64,000 nt of DNA from F22 sp963678855 (lineage in GTDB: Bacteria > Bacteroidota > Bacteroidia > Bacteroidales > Bacteroidaceae). The notes under the pieces are model-generated. The model did not search any database and had not been told where the DNA came from. It saw nothing but the letters and a program-made list of their open reading frames with translations. The stretch spans positions 1,178,001 through 1,242,000 of the forward strand of contig OY787448.1 in the NCBI GenBank assembly GCA_963678855.1, written 5' to 3'. Below, piece by piece: positions 26,651 through 35,811 of this stretch; the first letter of the stretch is position 1; every line of letters begins with the position of its first letter. The position numbers and the translations under genes were made by a program.

Positions 26651-27646
26651 CTAGCTTTTCACCTCATTGACAAGCTCTCTGCCATCTACAAAATCTTGAA
26701 TATTACTCAACGTAGTCGTAGCAATATTGTGCAAAGCTTCACGGGTAAAGAACGCTTGGTGAGATGTTACAATCACATTATTAAATGATAACAGACGCGC
26801 CAACACATCATCATCAATCAAGCTATCGCTCTTATCTTCAAAGAAGTAATTCGATTCTTCCTCATACACATCTAGACCAGCATACCCAATCTTTTTAGAT
26901 TTCAATCCTTCGATAAGGGCTTCGCTATCTATCAAGCCGCCACGAGATGTATTAATCAACATCACGCCCCTCTTCATTTTATCTATAGCTTCTTGGTTGA
27001 TTATATGCTGAGTGGCCGGAAGCAATGGACAATGGAGCGAAATAACATCTGCATTGCGATACAACTTATCGAGTGTCGTATAAATCACCCCATGCTCAAT
27101 AGCAAAAGCTTCATCAGGATAGACATCGTACGCTAAGACTTTCATGCCAAAGCCTCGAAGAATCTTAATCAGAATCTTAGCAATCTTACCTGTACCGATA
27201 ATACCTGCAGTTTTGCCATGCATATCAAATCCAAGCATACCATTTAAAGAGAAGTTCCCATCACGAGTACGCCAAGTCGCTCTTGGGATACGACGATTCA
27301 AAGCGAGCATCAAAGCAAGCGTGTGTTCTGCTACAGCATATGGAGAATAGGCAGGTACACGTACTACACAAATACCATGTGCTTCTGCAGCCTTAATATC
27401 AACATTATTAAAACCTGCACAACGCAAAGCAATAATTTTCACCTGATTGGCAGCCAAAGCTTCAATCACTTCTTTGTCAATGTCATCATTAACAAAAACG
27501 CATACCGCATCGTATTTTTGAGTTAGCATCACGTTATTCATAGTTAAATGACTAGTATGAAACTTCATCTCAAAACCGAAATTTTCATTCATCTGAGTAA
27601 ACGACTCCTTATCATATGGCTTCGAATCAAAAAAACCAATTTTCAT
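26651..27646 (-). CDS. ldhA: D-lactate dehydrogenase (2-hydroxyacid dehydrogenase)
   Basis: A 331-residue NAD-dependent D-2-hydroxyacid dehydrogenase that reduces pyruvate to D-lactate at the end of fermentation. The N-terminal catalytic lobe (1-100) and NAD domain (about 100-295) are in the usual order. Visible are a GTGKIAKILIKIL nucleotide fold near 150-162, the Asp of LAYDVYP that binds the NAD ribose, the catalytic Arg in TSRGGLID near 233-240, a Glu in the DVYEEE region near 258-263, and the catalytic His in TSHQAF near 294. I start at MKIGFFDSK (27646); two residues further upstream are also possible. It is monocistronic. Assignment to D-lactate rather than another 2-hydroxyacid rests on overall similarity to LdhA. 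Confidence 0.92.
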   Translation of the reverse strand: MKIGFFDSKPYDKESFTQMNENFGFEMKFHTSHLTMNNVMLTQKYDAVCVFVNDDIDKEVIEALAANQVKIIALRCAGFNNVDIKAAEAHGICVVRVPAYSPYAVAEHTLALMLALNRRIPRATWRTRDGNFSLNGMLGFDMHGKTAGIIGTGKIAKILIKILRGFGMKVLAYDVYPDEAFAIEHGVIYTTLDKLYRNADVISLHCPLLPATQHIINQEAIDKMKRGVMLINTSRGGLIDSEALIEGLKSKKIGYAGLDVYEEESNYFFEDKSDSLIDDDVLARLLSFNNVIVTSHQAFFTREALHNIATTTLSNIQDFVDGRELVNEVKS

Positions 27647-27652
27647 AATCAA

Positions 27653-27989
27653 TCTTATTAGTTGTAATTTAAATTTCTGTTATCAACAATCTCTATGCAA
27701 CAAAGATAACAACAAATTACAAATAGAGCTTGTGTACGAGTGTTAAATCCACACAGTTTGTAGGGGCTACTTATCCGATATCAAATAATTAAGCGTCAAA
27801 CAATTTAATAAATTATACAATCCATACACTTAATCATTTCACATTTGAGCACAATCGACTAACAACACACTACTTTATCAGCTTACTTTATGACAATTTG
27901 ATGCGTTCCAATGATTGATTACTGGAAAAAGATTGTATCTTTGTGGCACAATAAAAACAAGTTGAATATTAACATAAAACCGAAGCCGT
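27653..27989. other. intergenic region with promoter for C1B peptidase
   Basis: No gene is seen in this 337-base AT-rich gap. It holds a -7 box TATCTTTG at 27936-27943 on the plus strand, 46 bases before the peptidase start. The divergent D-lactate dehydrogenase promoter is not obvious. Confidence 0.6.
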
Positions 27990-29180
27990 ATGAAAAAGAT
28001 CTTCGTACTTGCGCTTGCTGCCATGTGTACACTAAACGTGAGCGCCAAGAGTCCTAAAAAGGACAAGAAAAAAGAAGGCTATGAATTTACTACTGTAAAA
28101 GCCAATCCAATCACATCAATCAAAAACCAAAACCGTTCTTCTACTTGTTGGAGTTTCTCTGGTCTAGGTTACCTAGAGTCTGAATTGCTTCACCAAGGTA
28201 AGGGTGAATATGATTTCTCTGAAATGTTCGTTGTGCACCACACAATGATTGACCGCGCAGAACAATATGTTCGTCTTCATGGAGATGCATCTTTCTCTCC
28301 TGGTGGTAGCTTTTACGACATCGTATATTGTCTACAAAATTATGGTCTAGTACCACAAGCAGCTATGGAAGGAATCAAGTATGGTGAAAAACTTCCAGTT
28401 CACAGTGAGCTAGATGCAGTAGCCAAAGGTTATGTAGATGCAATCGCTGCAGAACGTCGCGGTAAGAAATTGACTCCAGTATGGAAAGAAGGTCTTACTA
28501 AGATTTACGACAACTATCTAGGTGAATACCCAGAGAAGTTTACATACAAAGGTGTTGAGTATACTCCTAAGAGCTTCGCTGCTAGCCTTGGTTTGAATGC
28601 TGATGATTATGTATCTATAACAAGTTATACACATCACCCATTCTACTCTAAGTTCGCTCTTTTGATTCCAGACAACTGGCGTATGGCTCAATCTTACAAC
28701 TTGCCAATGGACGAAATGATGCGCGTCATGAAAGAATCAGTTATGAACGGTTATACTTTCGCATGGGGTAGTGATGTTAGTGAAAGCGGATTCTCTCGCA
28801 ACGGTATTGCAGTTCTTCCAGACGTAGAAAACGCAAACCTTGATGGTAGCGATATGGCACGTTGGACAGGTATGCGCGAATCTGAAAAAGCAAAAGAACT
28901 TGCAGCTAAGCCTTGTAAAGAACTAGAAGTTACTCAAGACATGCGTCAAGTAGCATATGACAATTGGGAAACTACTGACGACCACGGTATGCTTATCTAC
29001 GGTATCGCTAAAGATCAAAACGGTAAAGAATACTTTATGGTGAAGAACTCTTGGGGTACTAAAAACAAGTACAAAGGTACATGGTATGCATCGGAAGCAT
29101 TCGTTTCTTACAAGACTATGAACATCTTAATTAACAAAAATGCAATTCCTGCAGACATCCGCAAAAAAATGGGCATTTAA
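27990..29180 (+). CDS. C1B-type cysteine peptidase (bleomycin hydrolase-like), secreted
   Basis: A 396-residue papain-fold aminopeptidase of the bleomycin hydrolase (C1B) group. A signal peptide covers residues 1-19 (MKKIFVLALAAMCTLNVSA). The catalytic Cys53 lies in SSTCWSFSG. The His is in DDHGMLIYG near 330 and the Asn in VKNSWGT near 349, each in the right order. An oxyanion Gln is present in the KNQNRSSTCW segment. Cytoplasmic PepC lacks a signal peptide, so this form works outside the cytoplasm. Codon use is unusually biased toward common codons, suggesting high expression. The next gene overlaps its end by 41 bases. Confidence 0.93.
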   Translation: MKKIFVLALAAMCTLNVSAKSPKKDKKKEGYEFTTVKANPITSIKNQNRSSTCWSFSGLGYLESELLHQGKGEYDFSEMFVVHHTMIDRAEQYVRLHGDASFSPGGSFYDIVYCLQNYGLVPQAAMEGIKYGEKLPVHSELDAVAKGYVDAIAAERRGKKLTPVWKEGLTKIYDNYLGEYPEKFTYKGVEYTPKSFAASLGLNADDYVSITSYTHHPFYSKFALLIPDNWRMAQSYNLPMDEMMRVMKESVMNGYTFAWGSDVSESGFSRNGIAVLPDVENANLDGSDMARWTGMRESEKAKELAAKPCKELEVTQDMRQVAYDNWETTDDHGMLIYGIAKDQNGKEYFMVKNSWGTKNKYKGTWYASEAFVSYKTMNILINKNAIPADIRKKMGI

Positions 29181-31248
29181 TCATGACCCTTTATGGTATA
29201 CAAACAAGCAATCTACCGCAAGGTGGGTTGCTTGTTTGCTGTTGATAGGAATATACTCCTTATCTATATATGCTCAAAAAGACATTCCCAACAGTCTTTT
29301 TCTAGAAGAGCTCTTTGAAAATCATCTACTTGACGAACAAAGATACGAGAATTGGATGGACAGTACTTTTGTACTTGCTCAGCCTATCAACTTAAATACG
29401 GCTCAACCCAAGAAACTGCTGTCGCTTCCTTTTCTTTCCAAGAAACAAGTCAATGATATTATCATGACTCGTGATTTTCAAGGAAAATATTTAGCAATCA
29501 CAGATTTACGACTGATTCCTAGCATTAAAGCACACACTTACAGCCTGATAAAGCAATACTGCACTGTAGAAGCAACATATACAAACAAAATCTCACGAAA
29601 GAGTTTACTACGCTATAGCAAACATCAGGTCATTTCACAAATAACCCTTCCGTTATATAAACGCCAAGGATATCTTTACTCATCAAAGAAAAACCCTCAC
29701 CCCTACTACCTTGGCCAACCATGGAGTCATTATATTCGATATGACGGCCATTATCGCAAACAACTCTATTGGGGTATTACCCTTGCTCAAGGTGCTGGTG
29801 AACCATTCTTTACTTACAACCAAAATCGTTACGACTACATCGGTTACTACGCCTTACTCCAAAACACAGGTAGAATACGCCAGTTGGCCATAGGTAAATA
29901 TAGAGTGCATATGGGCCTCGGGCTCACCATCAACCAAAACCTACTTATAGGAAAGGGTGCCGCACTAGATACCAAGCAAAGTTTAAACTATCTCTTCTCC
30001 AAACACAGCAGTAAAAGCGAAAGCAACTACCTAGAAGGTATAGCCACAGATATACGATTAACCAATAAGATACAGCTAGCCGCTTTCGCCAGCTACCGCA
30101 GCCTAGACGCTACAATCAAAGATGGTTATATCACATCCATACAAACCACAGGATACCACAGAAGCCTCAATGAAATCAATCGTAAAGACCAAGCTAAACA
30201 ATACACTATGGGAGCACGCACCTATTACCGTCCCAAAGAACAGCTACAAGTAGGTCTTCACACATTATACACATCTTACAACGGATACTATAATCCAACT
30301 CTAAGATACTACAATGCCTACTACTTTAGAGGGAAACACAACTGTTATATTGGTGCCGACTATTATCTTCACTGGAGAAACTGGTACTTAGCTGGTGAAT
30401 TAGCCTCGAGCCAAAATGGTGCACTAGCCCTTCTACAGACTGCTCAGTGGCATACCAACAAATACTTAACAGTAGACTTAGCACTCAGATACTACGATGT
30501 AAACTACCAGACCATCTTCGGACAAAGCTTATCAGCAGGCACCCGAGTACAAAACGAGCAAGGCATATATTGGGGCATGAAGTATCAGCCATGGTCGCAT
30601 GGTGAAATAAGTGCTTATTTAGACGCCTACTACTTCCCCCAACCGACATACGGCATAGGTACTGCATCTACAGGCTACGAGACCGTAGTACAATACCGTC
30701 ATAAGCAAGGCGTCTTCACTCACACAATAAGATACAGATGGAAGGAAAAAGGAAAGAACACTCCTAAAAGCTGGACTGCAGATAACTTGCAGATGGTATG
30801 GCCATATCACCAACATCAAATCAGATACCAACTAATACACTGTCCAAATTCACACTGGCGCAATCAAGCCAAGCTATATGCCAACTTTGTTGGATACGAG
30901 AAACATCCAACTGCACAGGGATTACTCGGAATAGTCAGTTCTCATTATCAAAATGACCATTGGTCCATTAACGGACAAGTGGCCATCTTCAACACCGACG
31001 ATTACGCCAGCCGATGCACAATCTATGAGCCCAACACTTTATACAGTTTCTACTTCCCTACTTGCTTTGGTCAAGGCATACGAGCAGCTCTCGTTACCAA
31101 ATATTCAACGTGTCATAAACATCTACAACTCGCAATGAAAGGAGGGCATTTTCATTATTTCGATAGAACATCTATCAGTAGTGGTCATGACGCCATAGCT
31201 GCTCCATATAAGACAGATATTACTCTCCAATGCAAATGGTGCTGGTAA
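29140..31248 (+). CDS. helix-hairpin-helix protein with barrel-like C-terminal region
   Basis: A 702-residue exported protein. After a poorly conserved start, a hydrophobic segment (about 28-45, ending SIYAQ) acts as a signal peptide. Residues about 75-120 form a ComEA-like helix-hairpin-helix, with INLNTAQPKKLLSLPFL and the matching DLRLIPSI end. The remaining ~570 residues are rich in Tyr, Gly and alternating hydrophobics such as YYRPKEQLQVGLHTLY and YIGADYYLHWRNWYLAG, consistent with transmembrane beta-strands. This family is common in Bacteroidota and its function is unknown. The start at 29140 overlaps the upstream gene by 41 bases and is uncertain. No better in-frame ATG is available before the signal segment. 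Confidence 0.7.
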   Translation: MQFLQTSAKKWAFNHDPLWYTNKQSTARWVACLLLIGIYSLSIYAQKDIPNSLFLEELFENHLLDEQRYENWMDSTFVLAQPINLNTAQPKKLLSLPFLSKKQVNDIIMTRDFQGKYLAITDLRLIPSIKAHTYSLIKQYCTVEATYTNKISRKSLLRYSKHQVISQITLPLYKRQGYLYSSKKNPHPYYLGQPWSHYIRYDGHYRKQLYWGITLAQGAGEPFFTYNQNRYDYIGYYALLQNTGRIRQLAIGKYRVHMGLGLTINQNLLIGKGAALDTKQSLNYLFSKHSSKSESNYLEGIATDIRLTNKIQLAAFASYRSLDATIKDGYITSIQTTGYHRSLNEINRKDQAKQYTMGARTYYRPKEQLQVGLHTLYTSYNGYYNPTLRYYNAYYFRGKHNCYIGADYYLHWRNWYLAGELASSQNGALALLQTAQWHTNKYLTVDLALRYYDVNYQTIFGQSLSAGTRVQNEQGIYWGMKYQPWSHGEISAYLDAYYFPQPTYGIGTASTGYETVVQYRHKQGVFTHTIRYRWKEKGKNTPKSWTADNLQMVWPYHQHQIRYQLIHCPNSHWRNQAKLYANFVGYEKHPTAQGLLGIVSSHYQNDHWSINGQVAIFNTDDYASRCTIYEPNTLYSFYFPTCFGQGIRAALVTKYSTCHKHLQLAMKGGHFHYFDRTSISSGHDAIAAPYKTDITLQCKWCW
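29201..29238 (+). terminator. inverted repeat after C1B peptidase gene, inside next ORF
   Basis: Arms 29201-29211 and 29228-29238 are perfectly complementary with a 16-base loop, 20 bases past the peptidase stop codon. No long T-run follows. It overlaps the 5' part of the helix-hairpin-helix gene, so it could attenuate read-through. Confidence 0.5.
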
Positions 31249-31328
31249 ATACATTTTTACATGACACATTAAACCATCTTTCAGTTATGCTATCTAAAAA
31301 GCAAATAACTATAAACTCAACCGATACA

Positions 31329-34166
31329 ATGAACAAATTTCAGAACCGCTTAATAGTTTTGGGACTTTTCCTTGCATGCGTTATTACAAACATGCAAGCA
31401 GAAAATGTAACACTTAGTGGACGAGTATGTGGTCTAGCCACTAAAGAACCCATCGTACAAGCAATCGTACAATTACTTCAATTACCAGATAGTACTGTAG
31501 TATCCAATAAAGCTACAGATACGCAAGGTTTCTATGCATTTGAGAATGTTCGTAAAGGCAATTATGCTTTGAAAGCAACTTATGTTGGTATGACTACACG
31601 TATTGTTCCTGTGACTATTACAGGCCAATCATCAACACAAAGAATGCGGACCATTCTTTTAAGAGAAGATGCTATTATGCTGAAAGAAGCGGTCGTTACT
31701 GCAGCAGCAGCTAAGGTGGAGGTCAAAGAAGACACTATGGTCTACAATGCCGATGCCTACAGAACACACGTTGGTGCCACAGTGGAAGACCTCGTCAAAC
31801 GAATACCAGGTGCCGAAGTTTCTGATGATGGCACTGTAACCATCAATGGACAAGAGATTAAAAAGATTCTTGTAGATGGAAAAGAATACTTTCAACAAGA
31901 CCCAACAATCGCTCTTAAGAATCTTCCAGTTAGTGCCATCAAAAGCGTCAAATCCTACAACAAACAAAGTGATATGGCTAGGGTTAGTGGTATCGATGAC
32001 GGTAATGATGAAGCGGTCTTGGATTTGACTATCAAAAAAGGGCAAAAAAAGGGGCTATTTGGAAATACAGATATGGCTTATGGTACAGAAGATAGATACC
32101 TAGCTAAAGGAATGCTCAATTCGTTTATGGATGACAAACAATTATCCGCCTTTGTAAATATCAACAATATCAACGACAAAGGATATGGTAATGCTGGCTT
32201 CCATCGCATGAGACAAAGCACAGGATTGAACGCCAAGAAATCGGCTGGTCTACACATTGCCAATTCTTGGGACAAAGTCGAATTGGGTGGTAGCGTGAGC
32301 TACAATGACGATGATCAAGACTTAGTCAAAACAGGAGCTACAGAAACTTTCTTGCAAGACAACAATACCTTTGGAAGAAGCTATAGTGTAACACGCAACA
32401 AGGTGGACAAACTAAATGCAGATTTCCAAATAGAATGGGAAATCACACCAACGACAACTTTGTTGTACTATCCTAGCATGCAGTACAGCAAAACAGACAA
32501 GCTGATCAACAGCAAAAACCTCACAGCAAATGAAGTAATCACAAGAAGCTTGTCTAAAGATTTTGATATCGTTGAGGATGAAGAAAACTTCCCTGGACTT
32601 ATCAACCAAAATATATCAAACAATCTAACCGAAAGTAATAGCATTGGTACAGATGGAGATATCCAGTTAAACCAGCGCTTATCTGACAATGGCCGAAACT
32701 TATTGTTGCGTTTCAAGTACAATATCGACAGAAGTGAAAGCGACGTGTATCAAGAAAACGATGTATACTACTACTTAACAGATACAGAAGATATACACAC
32801 CAATAGATACACCGATACTGAGAACACCTCAAGTAGTTATCGTTTGCAAGCAGCTTATAGTGAACCTATTGCAAAGAACCAATATTTGCAGCTAGACTAT
32901 CAATACAACTTCAAGCACAGCGAACGAGACAAGTCAATGTATGACTACTCTGATCCTCAAAATATGACTCTACTTGGTGACCAGTCATTAAACTATGAGA
33001 ACGACTACGTCACTCAACGTATCCGTATGGGTTATCGTTATGCTACCAAAGCACTGAACTTGACAGCTGGTGTAGACCTTATGCCCCAAAGTTCAACAAC
33101 TAGCTATGTACAAAATGGTCAAAAACAAGAAGTAGAAAAAGAGATTTTTACGTGGGCCCCATTTCTGGAATTCAAACGTACATTCTCTAAGACATCGGCA
33201 TTACGTATTAAGTATAAGGGGCGTGCATCCATGCCAAGCATGGCTGCCCTATCACCTATTGCAGACACAAGCAATCCACTGCAAACAGTCTTTGGTAACA
33301 CGGAACTGAAACCTAGCATGACCCATCAATTTAGAGTTCACTTCAATACTTTTGATCGCAAATCTCAAACAGGTATGTTCGCTGGTGCATTCTTCAATGC
33401 AACAGAAAATGATGTGGCTTATTTAACTGTGTACGATACAGAAACTGGCTATACAGAAACTACTCCACAGAATATTGATGGAAACTGGACTGCTATGGGA
33501 ATATTCGCTTTCAATACAGCATTGAAAAACAAAAATTTCACGCTTAGTAATATGATCAATCCACGTTATTCACGTAGCAAAAGCTTCATGCAAAGCAACT
33601 TGGGCGAAGTAGCAGAAGAAAATACAACTAAAGATTTCACCCTTGAAGACCGCCTACGTTTTGGTTATAGAAACGACTCATGGGATGCAGGGCTTGTAGC
33701 AACTATGAGATACAATAACTCTGAAAACACCCTGAACACGACAAACGACCGTAAAACCTACGATTACTCGTTTGGTGGCGAAACTCATCTCACTCTACCA
33801 TGGGGAATAGACTTTTCTACCGATGCTAGTTATGCATTCCGCCGTGGATATAGTGAAGGCCTAAATCGTGAAGAGCTAGTGTGGAATGCCCAGATAGCTA
33901 AAAGCTTTGGTCGCAGAAAGAACTTGACGATTTCACTACAAGGACTAGACCTACTAGACCGACAAACAAACATCATGAGCAATATCAGCCAGACCATGCG
34001 TAGCGATAACCAATACAACGGTGTAAACAGCTACTTTATGGTACACCTTATCTACCGTTTAGACATCTTTGGTAACGGAGACTCTCAAGAACGTATGGGA
34101 CCTGGTGGTCCTCCTCCTGGTGGTCCTCGTGGCCGCGGAAGAGGTGGTCGTCGACGCCCTTTCTAA
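31329..34166 (+). CDS. outer membrane beta-barrel protein (TonB-receptor-like)
   Basis: A 945-residue outer-membrane protein. Order: signal peptide (1-24, ending NMQA), a carboxypeptidase-regulatory-like beta-sandwich (about 27-110; LSGRV, DTQGFYAFENVRKGNY), a plug-like segment (about 135-230; VEDLVKRIPGAEV, VDGKEYFQ, LPVSAIKSV) and a long beta-barrel. The last ~25 residues are a Gly/Pro/Arg-rich tail ending in Arg-Pro-Phe. It resembles the OMP_b-brl_3 group, related to TonB-dependent receptors but usually without a SusD partner, and none is encoded here. I start at 31329 (MNKFQNRL) because the signal peptide follows directly; in-frame Mets from 31230 on would only add a polar leader. Substrate unknown. 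Confidence 0.88.
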   Translation: MNKFQNRLIVLGLFLACVITNMQAENVTLSGRVCGLATKEPIVQAIVQLLQLPDSTVVSNKATDTQGFYAFENVRKGNYALKATYVGMTTRIVPVTITGQSSTQRMRTILLREDAIMLKEAVVTAAAAKVEVKEDTMVYNADAYRTHVGATVEDLVKRIPGAEVSDDGTVTINGQEIKKILVDGKEYFQQDPTIALKNLPVSAIKSVKSYNKQSDMARVSGIDDGNDEAVLDLTIKKGQKKGLFGNTDMAYGTEDRYLAKGMLNSFMDDKQLSAFVNINNINDKGYGNAGFHRMRQSTGLNAKKSAGLHIANSWDKVELGGSVSYNDDDQDLVKTGATETFLQDNNTFGRSYSVTRNKVDKLNADFQIEWEITPTTTLLYYPSMQYSKTDKLINSKNLTANEVITRSLSKDFDIVEDEENFPGLINQNISNNLTESNSIGTDGDIQLNQRLSDNGRNLLLRFKYNIDRSESDVYQENDVYYYLTDTEDIHTNRYTDTENTSSSYRLQAAYSEPIAKNQYLQLDYQYNFKHSERDKSMYDYSDPQNMTLLGDQSLNYENDYVTQRIRMGYRYATKALNLTAGVDLMPQSSTTSYVQNGQKQEVEKEIFTWAPFLEFKRTFSKTSALRIKYKGRASMPSMAALSPIADTSNPLQTVFGNTELKPSMTHQFRVHFNTFDRKSQTGMFAGAFFNATENDVAYLTVYDTETGYTETTPQNIDGNWTAMGIFAFNTALKNKNFTLSNMINPRYSRSKSFMQSNLGEVAEENTTKDFTLEDRLRFGYRNDSWDAGLVATMRYNNSENTLNTTNDRKTYDYSFGGETHLTLPWGIDFSTDASYAFRRGYSEGLNREELVWNAQIAKSFGRRKNLTISLQGLDLLDRQTNIMSNISQTMRSDNQYNGVNSYFMVHLIYRLDIFGNGDSQERMGPGGPPPGGPRGRGRGGRRRPF

Positions 34167-34210
34167 GAATCTCTCCATAATAATATATTAGCCTATTACT
34201 AGATAAAAGC

Positions 34211-34248
34211 AAGCGGGTGTGTCAAATCAAACTTTGACACACCCGCTT
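34211..34248. terminator. bidirectional terminator, GTCAAA type
   Basis: A 16-base perfect stem (34211-34226 with 34233-34248), GC-rich in its outer part, serves the convergent barrel and thioredoxin-like genes. Confidence 0.88.
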
Positions 34249-34269
34249 TATTATTATATCACGTACGTA

Positions 34270-34752
34270 TTATTTTCCAAGCAATACAGTCTTCACTGCT
34301 CTCTCAAATTCTTTTTTAGACGTAGCACCTTTCATCAACTGAGGCTCGCCACCTTTAGGTATAAAGACAAACAATGGGATTGAGCTAGCGCCAAACACTT
34401 GTGCCAATTCTCCTTCTTTCTCTACATCCACCTTATATACAGCAATGCTAGGATACTTCTCAGCCATCTCTTCTACAATAGGCGCCATGCGACGACATGG
34501 TCCACACCAGTCGGCATATAGATCAATTAAAACTGCTTTATCCGATTTGTTATTCCACTTCTTTTCTGTAGAATAATCAAAAATCAGCTTCTTAAAGTCT
34601 GCCGCTGTCATAGATTTGACTTTCTCTACTTTTTGCTCTACTTTATGTGCTGGACTGGCTGCGTGAGATAAATTGACCAAGCCAAAAGAGAAGCTCATCA
34701 TAAGCGCTAAAGCAAGAAGACGTCCCTTAGATATCATCCATTCTTTTTTCAT
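34270..34752 (-). CDS. secreted thioredoxin-like protein
   Basis: A 160-residue thioredoxin-fold protein. Residues 1-31 are a signal peptide (basic start, then a LLALALMMSFSFGLV core, ending SHA), so it acts in the periplasm or at the envelope. The redox motif WCGPCRRM lies near 83-90, followed by a YKVDVEKEG strand and a cis-Pro in SSIPLF near 127-132. The SIPLF form is as in normal thioredoxins, which argues for a reducing or carrier role rather than DsbA-type oxidation. It is distinct from the cytoplasmic TrxA encoded at 44695-45054. It is monocistronic. Confidence 0.88.
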   Translation of the reverse strand: MKKEWMISKGRLLALALMMSFSFGLVNLSHAASPAHKVEQKVEKVKSMTAADFKKLIFDYSTEKKWNNKSDKAVLIDLYADWCGPCRRMAPIVEEMAEKYPSIAVYKVDVEKEGELAQVFGASSIPLFVFIPKGGEPQLMKGATSKKEFERAVKTVLLGK

Positions 34753-34939
34753 TGTTTCTTATTTTGTCAGTTCAACATTACCGAGACTCTAATCTAGAGA
34801 GTCTAGTATTTTTGCGCAAGATAGGAGTTTATTCGCATATTGACAAATGAAAAGAGATTTTATAGTGTCTATATCCCGATAGACAGCATCTATCTAACAT
34901 GAATATACCAACACATAGATATATAGCAGAAAAAAAACA

Positions 34940-34975
34940 GGAGGTGAACAGCTATCCAACCAGCTATTCACCTCC
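34940..34975 (-). terminator. terminator of DUF4369-like gene
   Basis: Arms 34940-34953 and 34962-34975 pair with one mismatch. On the minus strand the stem is followed by a T-run. It ends the transcript of the lipoprotein gene at 35052-35612. The rest of 34753-35051 shows only small inverted repeats (34866-34872 with 34879-34885) and no gene. Confidence 0.8.
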
Positions 34976-35051
34976 GCTCTTTTTAACAATATAATGCCTT
35001 AAGACATTAACATTTCTAGCACCATTACCACAATAGGTGCTCCTTAAAAAA

Positions 35052-35612
35052 CTAATGTATTTCTGCTCGCACTGGATTCATCAAGGTCATACTGATGTCT
35101 TCCATTGCTTTATTTTTTGCACAAGCTGCTTTCAGCTCTTTCATATGTTTACCTACACAATTTCTCTTATTGGTTAGCACGAAGGCATCCCATTGCGCTG
35201 ACAGTGCATCAAATAAATCTTGTCCTTCGTACTGATAAAAAGTACGTTGCTGTTTAAGAATAAAACCATATAATTTATCGTTTAACGGTGTTCCTTCAAC
35301 TAAAAATTTCCCAGGACGCAAAGTTACTTTCAGGTTTCCTGGCTCTAATACTACAGGAGTTAGCGGGCTATCTCCCCAAAAGATCACAGCTACTCGAGCA
35401 CTGTCGGCAGCCCCTTCCACATGAAATCGTTTATGCACAATCTTTAACGTGTCTAGAACATTCCAGTGGTCAGCTTCACGCACACGCAGAGTCAGTGGAT
35501 GCGCATCCAGTTGTGGAATATACGTCTCCCCTGTTATTGAGTACTGATCATTACAAGCAGTCATCAATAAGCTAAAAACTCCAGCAAGTACTATGTTAAT
35601 ACAACTTCTCAT
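35052..35612 (-). CDS. DUF4369-like lipoprotein, short
   Basis: A 186-residue protein with a lipoprotein signal ending SLLMTAC (Cys near 20). Residues about 24-120 resemble the DUF4369 beta-sandwich, including the VAVIFWGDSPLTPVVLEPGNL pattern and the following GTPLNDKL turn. In most Bacteroidales proteins DUF4369 is followed by an AhpC/TSA or thioredoxin domain with CxxC. Here the chain stops after a helical segment without one, so it may be a stand-alone form or a truncated derivative. The thioredoxin-like gene at 34270-34752 lies just downstream on the same strand and might supply that activity, but terminators separate them. Function unknown. Confidence 0.65.
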   Translation of the reverse strand: MRSCINIVLAGVFSLLMTACNDQYSITGETYIPQLDAHPLTLRVREADHWNVLDTLKIVHKRFHVEGAADSARVAVIFWGDSPLTPVVLEPGNLKVTLRPGKFLVEGTPLNDKLYGFILKQQRTFYQYEGQDLFDALSAQWDAFVLTNKRNCVGKHMKELKAACAKNKAMEDISMTLMNPVRAEIH

Positions 35613-35751
35613 CCGCTTTAGATTTTACACTAATCTCTTTATCGATATGCAATTATAGAGATTATCTATGACATACGCAAGTCTCTTATTATTATTTAGC
35701 TTTTAAATGACGAAACCCTCTCAAACATATGGAGGATTCCCTGATTTTTAT

Positions 35752-35759
35752 TAGCTTTG
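35752..35759 (+). promoter_or_regulatory. -7 box for DPP7-like gene
   Basis: TAGCTTTG matches TAnnTTTG and lies 52 bases before the start codon of the first S46 peptidase gene. Confidence 0.5.
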
Positions 35760-35811
35760 CATAATTGCAAAAACAATATATCATTTAGTTAATAACATAA
35801 AGCCTTGATTC

